Positions 37,220-45,734 of a DNA stretch of 60,672 bases are shown here, piece after piece. The stretch lies in assembly GCF_028292945.1 (NCBI RefSeq), contig NZ_JAQGLJ010000053.1, forward strand, positions 1-60,672, in the 5' to 3' direction. A model generated the notes under the pieces. That model was given only the letters and a program-made list of their open reading frames with translations. It had not been told where the DNA came from and did no database searches. Source of the stretch: Sphingomonas bacterium (GTDB taxonomy: Bacteria > Pseudomonadota > Alphaproteobacteria > Sphingomonadales > Sphingomonadaceae). How positions within the stretch are numbered: position 1 is the stretch's first letter; the number at the start of each line of letters is the position of its first letter. A program made the position numbers and the translations under genes.

Positions 37220-37687
37220 ATGCGGATCGCACTGTATCAGCCGGAAATCGCCGGCAATGTCGGCGCGGTTCTGCGCACGGCGGCGTGCCTGGGCGCGAGC
37301 GTCGACCTGATCGAGCCGCTGGGATTCGTGTGGGACGACAAGCGGGTGGCGCGCGCGGCGATGGACTATATCGATCACGTGGCCGTGGCGCGCCACGCCG
37401 ACTGGGAGGCGTTTGCCCGAACGGTCCGCGGGCGGCTGGTGCTGGCGACCACCCGTGGGGCGCGCGACCTGTGGGACACGCGGTTCGCGACGGGTGACGT
37501 GCTGCTGTTCGGATCGGAGGGGGCGGGCGTGCCCGACGCCGTGCATGCGCGCGCCGATCTGGCGGTGCGGGTGCCGGTACGGGCGGAGGTTCGGTCGCTC
37601 AACCTGTCGGTCACGGTGGGGATCGTGCTGGCGGAGGCGCTGCGGCAGACACGCGGGCCCGTGCCCGGGATCGAGGCCGGCGAATAG
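37220..37687 (+). CDS. trmL: tRNA (cytidine/uridine-34-2'-O)-methyltransferase TrmL
   Basis: A 155-residue SPOUT methyltransferase that modifies the wobble position of tRNA-Leu. The sequence starts MRIALYQPEIAGNVGAVLRT. The trefoil-knot SAM site appears as LLFGSEGAGVPDAV and VPVRAEVRSLNLSVTVGIVL. ATG 37220 matches the family start; upstream frame is open but unrelated. Divergent from petABC. Confidence 0.93.
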   Translation: MRIALYQPEIAGNVGAVLRTAACLGASVDLIEPLGFVWDDKRVARAAMDYIDHVAVARHADWEAFARTVRGRLVLATTRGARDLWDTRFATGDVLLFGSEGAGVPDAVHARADLAVRVPVRAEVRSLNLSVTVGIVLAEALRQTRGPVPGIEAGE

Positions 37688-37688
37688 C

Positions 37689-38108
37689 TTGCGCGGGGCC
37701 GGCGGCGCGCAGGCCAAGGATGTAGCGGACGCATTGCGGGAAATGATCGGGCGGTTGGGTCCGCTGTTTGCAACACGGACGGCCGTGGTGATGTCGTCGG
37801 GAGTCGCCAAGTTGCAGGCGCGGCGAATCGCCGATGTCGACGCCGAGGTGTTCACGTCGATGGTGCTGGCGCGGGACTGGGTGTTGCGGGCCGCCGCGAC
37901 GGCGCCAGCGTCGCCCCCCGTGGATGACGAGCCGAGCGATGCGCGAGCCGAAGGATTGACGGTTCACGTTCACGGCCCGTCGGATGTCGACGTGACGATG
38001 ACCCCCGCGGCTGCGCTGGAAACCGCCAGGCGCATCGGCGATGCAGCCGCCGAAGTTCTGCTCGCGGTCAACGCAGGCAAGCCGGAGCCGCGCCGGCGCG
38101 CCGCATGA
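37689..38108 (+). CDS. Hypothetical protein between trmL and hemF
   Basis: An open frame of about 139 residues with GC-rich third positions typical of real genes here, and no recognised domain. It contains AVVMSSGVAKLQARRIADVD, VLRAAATAPASPPVDDEPSD, a His-containing LTVHVHGPSDVDVTM, and a basic C-terminus PEPRRRAA. The start is unsure: TTG 37689 one base after trmL, or ATG 37743. It is probably cotranscribed with trmL. No function can be assigned. Confidence 0.55.
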   Translation: MRGAGGAQAKDVADALREMIGRLGPLFATRTAVVMSSGVAKLQARRIADVDAEVFTSMVLARDWVLRAAATAPASPPVDDEPSDARAEGLTVHVHGPSDVDVTMTPAAALETARRIGDAAAEVLLAVNAGKPEPRRRAA

Positions 38109-38192
38109 CGAACACCTGGCCATCGCATCCCGAACAATAGCGGCTTGCGCCGGTCTCGACCCCTCTGGCCCCGCCCGCTACAGCGCGCAGCG

Positions 38193-39035
38193 ATGCTTAC
38201 CCTCGACGCCCAGCAGTCCGCCGCCCGCGCCTGGTTTGAATCGCTGCGCGACCGGATTTGCGCCGAATTCCAGGCGATCGAGCGCGAGGCCGGATCGGAC
38301 GCTTCGTTCGACTACATCCACTGGGATCGCAGCGATCCCTCCGGCGGACCCGGCGGAGGCGGCGTGCGCGGCGTGATGAAGGGACGGGTGTTCGAAAAGG
38401 TGGGAGTCAACGTATCCACCGTCGGGGGCACGTTCGAAGGCGAATTCGGGCGGACAATCCACGGGGCGGGCGACGACCCGCGCTTCTTCGCCACCGGCAT
38501 CAGCCTGGTCGCGCACATGGTCAACCCGCATGTGCCGGCGGTCCACATGAACTGCCGGTTCCTGCGCACCACGAAGCAATGGTTCGGCGGTGGCGCCGAC
38601 CTGAACCCGCCGCTGCCGATCGCCGACGACACCGCCGACTTCCACGCGCGGCTGCGGACGGCGTGCGACGCGCACGACCCGGCCCACTACCAACGCTTCA
38701 AGCAATGGGCGGACGAGTATTTCTACATTCCCCATCGCAAGGTTCACCGCGGCGTCGGCGGCATCTTCTTCGATCACCTTGAGCAGGATTTCGACGCCGA
38801 TTTCGCGTTCACGCGCGATGTGGGCGAGGCGTTTCTCGACATCTACCCCGCCATCGTGCGGCGGCGCGTGGACATGCCGTTCACGCCTGCGGACGTGGCG
38901 GCGCAGCGCGCGTGGCGAGGACGCTATGCCGAGTTCAACCTGGTGTACGATCGCGGCACGCTGTTCGGGCTAAAGACCGGCGGCAACATCGATGCCATTC
39001 TGATGAGCCTGCCGCCGCTCGCGACATGGGACTGA
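38193..39035 (+). CDS. hemF: Oxygen-dependent coproporphyrinogen III oxidase
   Basis: A 280-residue enzyme converting coproporphyrinogen III to protoporphyrinogen IX with O2. Signature parts are GGPGGGGVRGVMKGRVFEK, VNVSTVGGTFEG, FGGGADLNPPLP near residue 130, and FFDHLEQDFDADFAF. The C-terminal block NLVYDRGTLFGLKTGGNID is also conserved. ATG 38193 gives a normal length. It overlaps the next gene by 10 nt. Confidence 0.96.
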   Translation: MLTLDAQQSAARAWFESLRDRICAEFQAIEREAGSDASFDYIHWDRSDPSGGPGGGGVRGVMKGRVFEKVGVNVSTVGGTFEGEFGRTIHGAGDDPRFFATGISLVAHMVNPHVPAVHMNCRFLRTTKQWFGGGADLNPPLPIADDTADFHARLRTACDAHDPAHYQRFKQWADEYFYIPHRKVHRGVGGIFFDHLEQDFDADFAFTRDVGEAFLDIYPAIVRRRVDMPFTPADVAAQRAWRGRYAEFNLVYDRGTLFGLKTGGNIDAILMSLPPLATWD

Positions 39036-39619
39036 CTCCGGTCGCCGCCGACCGGCTGGCGACGGTGGTCACCACGCTGGAGATGCGCGAACGGCCCCGC
39101 CCTCGCCCTTTGCCCTCGTCGAACCTCAGGCTAGCACGGTGGCGCGAGCCGGACTGCGCGTCCTACCGAGCGCTGTTCCGTCGGGTCGGCGGACCGTGGC
39201 TGTGGTTCTCGCGCCTGGCGCTCAGCGACGAAGCCCTGCTGGTCAAGCTGCGATCGCCGCATGCCGCGATCTACGCAGTCGTCGATCGCGAGGCCGTGGA
39301 GGTCGGCATGCTCGAACTCGATTTCGCGACCCCCGGCGAAGTGGAGCTCACCTACCTCGCGCTGGTGCCCGAGCTGACCGGGCAGGGTTACGGCCGCTGG
39401 CTGATGGCGCACGCGCTGGCGCTCGGCTGGCGGCGAGGGGTGGAGCGGATGCACCTCAACACCTGCACGCTCGACCACCCTTCCGCGCTCGGTTTCTACC
39501 GGGCGCAGGGTTTCGTGGCTGTCCGGCGTACGATCGAGACGTTTGCGGACCCGCGCGCGATCGGACTGTTGCCGCCCGACGCCGCGCCTCAGGTACCGCT
39601 GCTCGTCAACCGGCGATAG
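39026..39619 (+). CDS. GNAT-family N-acetyltransferase
   Basis: A 197-residue GNAT protein. The acetyl-CoA segment is VELTYLALVPELTGQGYGRWLMAHAL near residues 110-135, followed by MHLNTCTLDHPSALGFYRAQGF. The substrate is unknown. ATG 39026 lies inside the hemF 3' end, implying coupled translation. The 3' end overlaps the convergent membrane-protein gene by 31 nt. Confidence 0.85.
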   Translation: MGLTPVAADRLATVVTTLEMRERPRPRPLPSSNLRLARWREPDCASYRALFRRVGGPWLWFSRLALSDEALLVKLRSPHAAIYAVVDREAVEVGMLELDFATPGEVELTYLALVPELTGQGYGRWLMAHALALGWRRGVERMHLNTCTLDHPSALGFYRAQGFVAVRRTIETFADPRAIGLLPPDAAPQVPLLVNRR

Positions 39620-40341
39620 GCCGCGACCGCCAACAGCGCGGACGCGAGCGCCGCCAGCGTCGTCACGGCCGCCGCCAGGGCGTCCACCGTCGCCAGCGCC
39701 AACGGGTTCGCGCCGCCCGGCTGCGCGCGCAGCCAGGCGTCGAGCGACAGCAGCGGCTGCGGCGCGAACCAGCTCAGTCCCGAGATCGCTGCGGTCACGC
39801 CCATCAGCGGCAACCCCGTGCCGCGGGTCAGCGCAAAGCCGCGACCGACCGCATTCAGCGCGCCCAACGGCCGCTCCGCCACGAGCGCCGGCCCGGCCGG
39901 AAGGAAACGGCCAAGGATGTAAAGGCCGGGCAGGATCCACAGGGCAAGTCCGCCGACCGCCATCAAACCGACCAGCAGGCTCAAGAGCATGAAGCGTGGC
40001 CACAGCCGCGCGCCCATTCGCAGGGCCGCGCGCAGATCGGGCCGCGAGCGGTCGAGATACAGGGCATACAGCGTTGCCGTCCCCCAGCCGCCGATCCCGG
40101 CCGCGAGCATGAACCAGTGGCCTTGTGTCGCGACCCATTGGGCCAGCGCCTCGACCCACGCGGTCGCCTCCGGCGTGCCGGCGCGCGCGCCCTCCGGCAT
40201 CCCCGGCGCGGTGGGGACCAGCAGCGCCAGCGCGAACGCCGGCAGAAACCAGAACGGGCCGGCCAGGCCGAGCAACAGCTCGCGGTCGCGCCGGAACAGG
40301 ATCAGCGCGTCCGCCACCACGTGCGTGGCACGCAGTCTCAC
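39589..40341 (-). CDS. Hypothetical integral membrane protein (second of a coupled pair)
   Basis: A 250-residue hydrophobic protein with about five or six predicted membrane segments, for example FWFLPAFALALLVP, FMLLSLLVGLMAVGGLALWI and ATVDALAAAVTTLAALASAL. A soluble motif RFLPAGPALVAERPLGALNA recalls membrane proteins of the glycerophosphodiester-type YIP/DUF families, but I cannot name it. The start is GTG 40341, overlapping the stop of the upstream membrane-protein gene in GTGA. Confidence 0.72.
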   Translation of the reverse strand: MRLRATHVVADALILFRRDRELLLGLAGPFWFLPAFALALLVPTAPGMPEGARAGTPEATAWVEALAQWVATQGHWFMLAAGIGGWGTATLYALYLDRSRPDLRAALRMGARLWPRFMLLSLLVGLMAVGGLALWILPGLYILGRFLPAGPALVAERPLGALNAVGRGFALTRGTGLPLMGVTAAISGLSWFAPQPLLSLDAWLRAQPGGANPLALATVDALAAAVTTLAALASALLAVAAYRRLTSSGT

Positions 40342-41195
40342 GTCGCGGACGGGATCGGAGCGGCCGCAATCGGCACGGCATCGCGGGCAAGCAGCGCCGC
40401 GTAGAGCCGCGCGCCGAACACCGCGACGACGGCGCTGAAGATGGCGCCGACCACCGCCGCCGCCAGCCCGCCGAGCAGCGTCGCGACCGTGATCAGCGCT
40501 GGGCCAAGAACCAGCCGCAAGACGACGACAACCACCGCCTGTGCTGCCAAGCTCGCGATCAGGAACACCACCACGAACAGGATTCCGACGCCGATGAGCC
40601 GCCAGGTCATCCCCCGCGTCAGCGTCCACGAGCGACCGAACGCGCCGATGCCGCGCTTTTCGTGCAGCACCACCGCCAACAGCGGGAACAGACGCGCACA
40701 GGCCCACGCCGCACCGATAAGGATGGCCAGGACATAGAAGAACAGGAAGACGTTGGTGCCCGCGGGCAACCTGGGCTGCGTGGCGCTGCCGGCCTGCGCC
40801 ATCGCGGCCTGGAAGTCGAAGCCGCCGGCAGCGAGCATGGCGACCACGGGCACGACCAGCGCGATCCCGACCGCGATCAGCACCAGCATGAGCAGCAGCG
40901 CCGCCGGCAGCCGTTTCGTCGCGCTCGCGCTCGCCTGCCCGCGCGTGATCGCAGGATCGCTCGCGACGGCGATGATCGTCAGCGATCCCCAGACGCTGGC
41001 GATCAGCGCCACCAGCTTCACCAGCGCGCCCAGCGCCGCCACGCCGGGGGCCGGCGAAGCGCCGCCCCATGCGGTGAGCCCCACCTGGGCGGCTGCGGGC
41101 ACGAAGAAGGCGAGCGTCGCCACGCCGGCCAGCGTCGCTGTCCTGCCCGCGAGCACGTCCGTCGTGCTGTCCCAGACGTTGCCGATCCTGACCAT
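40338..41195 (-). CDS. Hypothetical integral membrane protein (first of a coupled pair)
   Basis: A 285-residue protein with about six hydrophobic segments, including LAGVATLAFFVPAAAQVGLT, LLMLVLIAVGIALVVPVVAM, VGILFVVVFLIASLAAQAVV and AAVVGAIFSAVVAVFGARLY. The loop RSWTLTRGMTWRLIGVG resembles DUF-type proteins often seen near lipid or export genes. ATG 41195 is preceded by GAGGGAGC. It is divergent from lipB (91-bp gap). Function unknown; the pair is likely a complex. Confidence 0.72.
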   Translation of the reverse strand: MVRIGNVWDSTTDVLAGRTATLAGVATLAFFVPAAAQVGLTAWGGASPAPGVAALGALVKLVALIASVWGSLTIIAVASDPAITRGQASASATKRLPAALLLMLVLIAVGIALVVPVVAMLAAGGFDFQAAMAQAGSATQPRLPAGTNVFLFFYVLAILIGAAWACARLFPLLAVVLHEKRGIGAFGRSWTLTRGMTWRLIGVGILFVVVFLIASLAAQAVVVVVLRLVLGPALITVATLLGGLAAAVVGAIFSAVVAVFGARLYAALLARDAVPIAAAPIPSAT

Positions 41196-41286
41196 GATGC
41201 TCCCTCGCTGCTGGGCCGGCGTGTAGGGACGCCGCGTCCGCCGGGCAACGGTTGCACGCGCGGCTCGACGGCTGCACATCACCTGC

Positions 41287-41949
41287 GTGAGCGAGCTCGC
41301 CCCTCCCCATTGGTGCGTGGCCCCCGGGCTGACGCCGTACGCCGATGCGCTGGCGGCGATGGAGGCACGCGCGGCGGCCGTGGCGGCTGGCGAGGCGGCG
41401 GAGCTGATCTGGCTGCTGGAGCACCCGCCCGTCTACACCGCCGGCACCAGCGCGAGGCCGGCGGATCTGCTCGACCCGCGATTTCCGGTGGTCGCGGCGG
41501 GACGGGGCGGACAGTACACCTATCACGGGCCAGGCCAGCGCGTCGGCTACCTTGTGCTCGACCTGAACAAGCGCGGGCGTGACGTGCGACGCTTCGTGCA
41601 CGCGGTGGAAGGCTGGATCATTGCCGCGCTGGACGAGCTTGGCGTCGCCGCGTTCCGCGCGCCGGGTCGCGTCGGGATCTGGACCGGCGATGGCGGGCAC
41701 GAAGCGAAGATCGGCGCGATCGGCGTGCGCGTCAAACGCTGGGTGACGCTGCACGGATTCTCGCTCAACGTTCGGCCCGACCTTACCCATTTCACCGGGA
41801 TCGTGCCCTGCGGACTACCAGATTTCCCGGTCACCAGCCTCTATCAGCTTGGCAATGCCGCAACGATTACTGATCTCGATCAAGCAATGCAGCGGAACGT
41901 TCCGACATTTTTGGATACTCTTTCTTGCCCGGGTGAAATGGAGGCTTGA
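41287..41949 (+). CDS. lipB: Octanoyl-[ACP]:protein N-octanoyltransferase
   Basis: Transfers octanoate from ACP to lipoyl domains. The 220-residue protein shows [12 protein letters not shown] near residue 50, [20 protein letters not shown] with the lipoate-site His, and the catalytic Lys in [19 protein letters not shown] near 140. The catalytic Cys is in [15 protein letters not shown] near 179. The start is GTG 41287. The gene is alone on this strand. Confidence 0.96.
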   Translation: MSELAPPHWCVAPGLTPYADALAAMEARAAAVAAGEAAELIWLLEHPPVYTAGTSARPADLLDPRFPVVAAGRGGQYTYHGPGQRVGYLVLDLNKRGRDVRRFVHAVEGWIIAALDELGVAAFRAPGRVGIWTGDGGHEAKIGAIGVRVKRWVTLHGFSLNVRPDLTHFTGIVPCGLPDFPVTSLYQLGNAATITDLDQAMQRNVPTFLDTLSCPGEMEA

Positions 41950-42043
41950 GGCGAGGCGGCAAAGCGGTTAAACCCCACGTTGATTTGGTACATTCAACGG
42001 GCCAGCCAGCCACCCAAATCCTCAATCCAAGGGAGCAATTCGA

Positions 42044-42334
42044 ATGCGTGCAATCATCTCCAAGGTCCTGACCGGCTCGCTCATCGCCGGCGCGGCGCTC
42101 GCGGTGTCGGCCTGTGGCCCGAAGACCGAGACCACGACCACCGACAACACGATGGTCACCGACATGAACACCACCGGCGACATGGGAACGATGAACGATT
42201 CCATGACCACGCTGGACGGCGGCGCCAACACCGGCATGATGGCGAACGACACCATGATGGGCAACGACACCATGATGGCGAACGACACCATGATGATGTC
42301 GAACTCCACGACGACGACCACCAACGCGATGTAA
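42044..42334 (+). CDS. Small Met/Asp/Thr-rich lipoprotein
   Basis: A 96-residue exported protein of unknown function. The signal peptide ends in the lipobox VSAC (Cys near 24). The mature part is almost only Thr, Asn, Asp, Met and Gly, with a tandem unit MMxNDT repeated three times (18-bp DNA units at 42236-42289). Met-rich periplasmic segments can bind Cu(I), but that is only a suggestion. AAGGGAGC precedes the ATG, and a strong terminator follows, so the gene is probably expressed alone. Confidence 0.8.
   Translation: MRAIISKVLTGSLIAGAALAVSACGPKTETTTTDNTMVTDMNTTGDMGTMNDSMTTLDGGANTGMMANDTMMGNDTMMANDTMMMSNSTTTTTNAM
42236..42289 (+). repeat. Tandem 18-bp repeat (three units) within the Met-rich lipoprotein gene
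   Basis: Units at 42236-42253, 42254-42271 and 42272-42289 read ATGATG(GCG/GGC)AACGACACC and encode MMANDT, MMGNDT, MMANDT. The first and third are identical. A partial fourth unit follows. Confidence 0.9.
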
Positions 42335-42369
42335 TCGCGCGGCCCCGATTTGGGGTCGATGGTTTGAGG

Positions 42370-42400
42370 GGCCGTCCGGGCGACCGGGCGGCCTTTTCTC
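42370..42400 (+). terminator. Intrinsic terminator after the Met-rich lipoprotein gene
   Basis: GGCCGTCCGG (42370-42379), GCGA loop, then CCGGGCGGCC (42384-42393) gives a 10-bp stem with one G-T pair, followed by TTTT. The rest of the 203-bp gap to the next gene shows no other clear feature. Confidence 0.85.
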
Positions 42401-42537
42401 GTTTCGGCGGTCTTGCGGGCAGAAGTATCTTCGCTGACGCGTGCGACGGCGCGCCCGATGCCCGCGCCGGAAAAGCTTGGGTTCATGTGGGATCGGCTCT
42501 ACGGCGATGGTTAACGGCGAAGTTCGAGAGGCTGAAG

Positions 42538-43215
42538 ATGTTGGGTAAGGCGTTGATCCTGGGTGGGTTGATCGTTGGGCTGGCCACGGCACCGGCATCC
42601 GCGCAATTCTATCTCAAGAGCAAGGCGTTCAGCGGCGATCCCGTGCGCGGGGACGAACCGGGGATCGGCCCGTCGCTGCCGGGCGCGACGCCGGCAGAGG
42701 TCCGCGCGTCGCTGGTCTGGAACATGCGCGCCGCCCTCAACGTGGCGGCGTTGTCATGCCAGTTCGAGCCGACGCTGCTCACGGTACCCAATTACAACGC
42801 GATGCTGGTCGACCATCGTGTCGAGCTGAAGAACGCGTTCGACACCCTGAACAAGTATTTCGCGCGTACCGCGAAGACCAAGCCGGCCGGACAGACGGCG
42901 CTCGATCAGTTCGGCACCCGCACCTACTCGTCCTTCGTCACCGTCGGCGGCCAGCTCAGCTTCTGCCAGACCGCTGCCTCGATCGGGCGCGACGCCGTGT
43001 TTCAGCCGCGCGGTGAGTTCGGCTCGCTCGCCGCCAATCGAATGGCCGAGCTGCGCCAGACGCTGATCGGCTCCTTTGGCGAACAGGCGCTCAGCCGCAT
43101 GGGCTACGTTCCGCCACGGCTCCCGCGACTGGACCCGGTATGCTGGAGCAAGAAAGGCGAATGGGTCGCCAAGAAGTGCGGTCCGCTGGTGTGGCCGCCG
43201 GCGGCTGCCGCGTAG
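42538..43215 (+). CDS. Hypothetical exported protein with four cysteines
   Basis: A 225-residue protein of unknown function. It has a signal peptide (MLGKALILGGLIVGLATAPASA, cleavage before QFYLKSK) and a soluble domain with VWNMRAALNVAALSCQFEPT, SFVTVGGQLSFCQTA, and a C-terminal CWSKKGEWVAKKCGPLVW. The four Cys in the mature part suggest disulfides in the periplasm. ATG 42538 is chosen for the signal peptide. It is convergent with queE (5 bp apart). Confidence 0.75.
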   Translation: MLGKALILGGLIVGLATAPASAQFYLKSKAFSGDPVRGDEPGIGPSLPGATPAEVRASLVWNMRAALNVAALSCQFEPTLLTVPNYNAMLVDHRVELKNAFDTLNKYFARTAKTKPAGQTALDQFGTRTYSSFVTVGGQLSFCQTAASIGRDAVFQPRGEFGSLAANRMAELRQTLIGSFGEQALSRMGYVPPRLPRLDPVCWSKKGEWVAKKCGPLVWPPAAAA

Positions 43216-43220
43216 CGGAG

Positions 43221-43853
43221 CTACCGTAACCCCAGCAGCTTGTGCGTCTGTAGCGACAGTCGCCACTGGGGGCGTTCCATGACGAGCGCGATGCAAGCCG
43301 CCTGATTGGCGACCGCCTGTACGTCGTCGAGCGGCTGGAGGAGGCGGTGGGTGAAGTCCCACCGTTCGGCTTCCGCCAGATCGGTGCCCGCCTGCGGCCA
43401 GACCAGCTTCAGCTCGTCACCGGTGCGTTGCACCACCGTGCTGCCGGCCTTGGGGCTGATGCACAGCCAGTCGATGCCGGGATGTGCCGGCAGCGTGCCG
43501 TTGCTCTCCATCGCGATGCGAAACCCCTGCGCATGCAGCGCCTCGACCAGCGCGTCGTCGACCTGCAGCATCGGCTCGCCACCGGTAAGGACGGCGAACC
43601 GATCGGCCAGTCCCTCGCCCCAGCTTGCGGCCGCCTGTGCCGCAAGCGCCTCCGCGTCCGCGAACTTGCCGCCGCCATCGCCGTCGGTACCGACAAAGTC
43701 GGTGTCGCAGAACCGGCACACGGCACGCGCGCGGTCTTCCTCCCGCCCCGACCACAGGTTGCAGCCGGCGAAGCGGACGAAGACGGCACGCCGGCCGGCG
43801 TTGACGCCCTCGCCCTGCAGGGTCAGGAACAGCTCCTTGACGGCATAGCTCAT
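43221..43853 (-). CDS. queE: 7-carboxy-7-deazaguanine synthase
   Basis: A 210-residue radical-SAM enzyme of preQ0/queuosine synthesis. It has the QueE-type expanded cluster motif CX14CX2C, with Cys at residues 31, 46 and 49, within the opening [32 protein letters not shown] is the SAM-binding GGEP motif, and PKAGSTVVQ follows. It overlaps queC by 4 nt and is downstream of it. Confidence 0.95.
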   Translation of the reverse strand: MSYAVKELFLTLQGEGVNAGRRAVFVRFAGCNLWSGREEDRARAVCRFCDTDFVGTDGDGGGKFADAEALAAQAAASWGEGLADRFAVLTGGEPMLQVDDALVEALHAQGFRIAMESNGTLPAHPGIDWLCISPKAGSTVVQRTGDELKLVWPQAGTDLAEAERWDFTHRLLQPLDDVQAVANQAACIALVMERPQWRLSLQTHKLLGLR

Positions 43854-44530
43854 GGGGCGGCGGCGTATCGGGTCGGGTCGGCAATACCCGCGTCTGCGAA
43901 GCCCTTGCTGCGCAACCGGCAGCTATCGCACAGGCCGCAATGCTCGTCATCGGACGGATCGTAGCAGGACCAGCTCAAGCCGAGATCGAGCCCGAGCCGG
44001 GTGCCCTCGCGCACGATGTCGGCCTTGGTCATGTGCTGTAACGGCGCGCGGACGCGAAACGCGTTGCCCTCGACGCCCGCCTTGGTGGCGAGCTCGGCCA
44101 GCGTTTCGAACGCCTCGATGAACTCGGGCCGGCAGTCCGGATAACCCGAATAGTCGAGCGCGTTGACGCCGATGAACAGATCGCGCGCGCCCGCCGCCTC
44201 CGCCCAGGCAAGCGCCAGCGACAGGAACACCGTGTTGCGCGCGGGGACATAGGTGACGGGAATGCCCTCGCCCACGCCCCCCTTCGGCACGGCTATGTCG
44301 TCGGTCAGCGCGGAGCCGCCAAACGCGGCAAGGTCGAGCGGCAACACGACGTGACGCGCGACGCTCACCGCAGCCGCGACGCGGCGGGCTGCGGCGAGTT
44401 CGACACGATGGCGCTGATTATAGTCGAACGACAGCGCGAGCACCGCGAACCCGCTCTCGCGCGCCAGGGCGGCGGCGACGAAGGAATCGAGCCCGCCGGA
44501 TACGAGCACCACGGCGAGAGGCTGGGTCAT
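43850..44530 (-). CDS. queC: 7-cyano-7-deazaguanine synthase
   Basis: A 226-residue PP-loop ATPase that converts CDG to preQ0. The PP-loop [13 protein letters not shown] is at residues 9-21, and the C-terminal zinc site is [22 protein letters not shown] 44530 is chosen because the family begins just before the PP-loop. It is first in a queC-queE operon. The 165-bp leader region contains the terminator at 44569-44596 and a palindrome; no preQ1 riboswitch could be recognised. Confidence 0.95.
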   Translation of the reverse strand: MTQPLAVVLVSGGLDSFVAAALARESGFAVLALSFDYNQRHRVELAAARRVAAAVSVARHVVLPLDLAAFGGSALTDDIAVPKGGVGEGIPVTYVPARNTVFLSLALAWAEAAGARDLFIGVNALDYSGYPDCRPEFIEAFETLAELATKAGVEGNAFRVRAPLQHMTKADIVREGTRLGLDLGLSWSCYDPSDDEHCGLCDSCRLRSKGFADAGIADPTRYAAAP

Positions 44531-44568
44531 CGCGCGCGCGCTACGGGGCACGCTGCCGCGCCGCAACG

Positions 44569-44596
44569 AAAAAACGGGCCGCAGTGACGCGGCCCG
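44569..44596 (-). terminator. Intrinsic terminator between hslO and queC
   Basis: On the minus strand CGGGCCGC, loop GTCACT, GCGGCCCG is a perfect 8-bp stem (44596-44575) followed by TTTTTT (44574-44569). It lies about 100 nt after the hslO stop and 39 nt before the queC ATG. It could end hslO transcripts or attenuate queC. Confidence 0.85.
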
Positions 44597-44671
44597 AGGT
44601 TCGATCAAGGGAGAATAGCGTGCCGATCAAGCACCCGACGTCCACTAACCTGCAGGAATGAAGAACATCTT

Positions 44672-44696
44672 AATCCTCCCCGGGACGGGGAGGATT
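44672..44696. repeat. Palindrome at the hslO 3' end
   Basis: AATCCTCCCC (44672-44681) and GGGGAGGATT (44687-44696) form a perfect 10-bp inverted repeat with loop GGGAC, touching the hslO stop codon. It has no T-run of its own. Confidence 0.6.
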
Positions 44697-45601
44697 CAGG
44701 CGGCCACCGTTTCCGACGGCACGCTGAACACCGTCGCGCAGAAATGACAGTCGACCTTGATCAGCCCTTGCGCGTCGGCCATGGCGCGGCGTTCGTCGGC
44801 GGGGAACTTCGCGAGCACCGAGCGGATGTGGTCGCCATCGCAGCGGCAGCCGCGCGTCATCGCGGTGCTGCTCAGCAGCCGCACCTCGTCCTCGTTGAAC
44901 AGCCGCCACAGCAACGTCTCCAGCGGCAGCTGCCGGTCGGCAAGCTCGGCCGGCGCGACCGTCTCGCCCAGGGCGGCGACATGCTCCCATTCGGGGTGAT
45001 CGAGCCGCGTGTGCAGCCGCTCGCGGCCGTCCTCGCCCTCGGGCAGGTGCTGGAGGAACAGCCCGCCCGCAATCGTTGTGCCGTCCGCCAGCTTGCCGAC
45101 GCCGATCCGCACCAGGCTGGGGATCTGCTCCGACTGCACGAAATAGCTCTGCACCGCCTCGGCGAGCGTCTCGCCGTCCAGCGGCACGATGCCCTGATAG
45201 CGCTCGCCCGATGTCGCGAGATCGAAGGTGATCGCCAGATAGGTCGGCCCGAACAGCGCGAACAGCGTCGGCTCGATCGGCGCGGCGGCGAGCGCGTCGG
45301 CGTCGAACTCGACATAGCCCCGCACGGCGCCGCCGCGATAGTCGCACACCAGCAGCCGCACCACGCCGGTTTCGGTACGCGTCTGCATCGTCAGCTGCGC
45401 GTCGCCGTCCTTGAGTGTCGAACCGATCAGCGCTGTCAGCGTCAACGCCTCCGCCAGCAACCGCTCGATCGCGGGCGGATAGGCATGCGCGGCGAGCACG
45501 CGGGTCAGCGTCGGGCCGAGCCGGACCAGCCGTCCGCGCGCGTGACGCTGCGGGATGGCGAAGCCGAGCGCGAGGTCGAGAGTGGGGTCGTTCATCGACA
45601 T
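44696..45601 (-). CDS. hslO: Redox-regulated chaperone Hsp33
   Basis: A 301-residue cytosolic holdase activated by oxidation. The C-terminal zinc switch has the Cys pairs GCRCDGD (CxC) near residue 248 and CHFC (CxxC) near 285. Upstream are the core segments GRLVRLGPTL, SEQIPSLVRIGVGKL and LFLQHLPEGE. The ATG at 45601 gives a normal length. It is followed by a terminator and precedes queC on the same strand. Confidence 0.95.
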   Translation of the reverse strand: MSMNDPTLDLALGFAIPQRHARGRLVRLGPTLTRVLAAHAYPPAIERLLAEALTLTALIGSTLKDGDAQLTMQTRTETGVVRLLVCDYRGGAVRGYVEFDADALAAAPIEPTLFALFGPTYLAITFDLATSGERYQGIVPLDGETLAEAVQSYFVQSEQIPSLVRIGVGKLADGTTIAGGLFLQHLPEGEDGRERLHTRLDHPEWEHVAALGETVAPAELADRQLPLETLLWRLFNEDEVRLLSSTAMTRGCRCDGDHIRSVLAKFPADERRAMADAQGLIKVDCHFCATVFSVPSETVAA

Positions 45602-45640
45602 GACATAAGACGCGCGTGGGCTCGATCAAATGGCTACCAA

Positions 45641-45733
45641 CGTCACCAGGCCTTGAGCCTGGGTCCAACGTGCCGCCAACCCGCCGCAGCCGCTGGCGCA
45701 ACACGGCGATGCCGGATCAAGCCCGGCATGACG
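45641..45733 (+). repeat. Interspersed repeat, copy 2 (first copy at 13507-13600)
   Basis: The 25 nt from 45652 (CTTGAGCCTGGGTCCAACGT and on) match copy 1 with one mismatch, and the end AAGCCCGGCATGACG at 45719-45733 matches too. It fills the 133-bp gap between hslO and argF. Nothing else is seen there. Confidence 0.8.
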
Positions 45734-45734
45734 G

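Noticed and set aside
44531..44695. preQ1 riboswitch ahead of queC
   Set aside because: I looked for the class I core (a GG-UUC stem with an A-rich tail) and found only an ordinary terminator hairpin and a palindrome.
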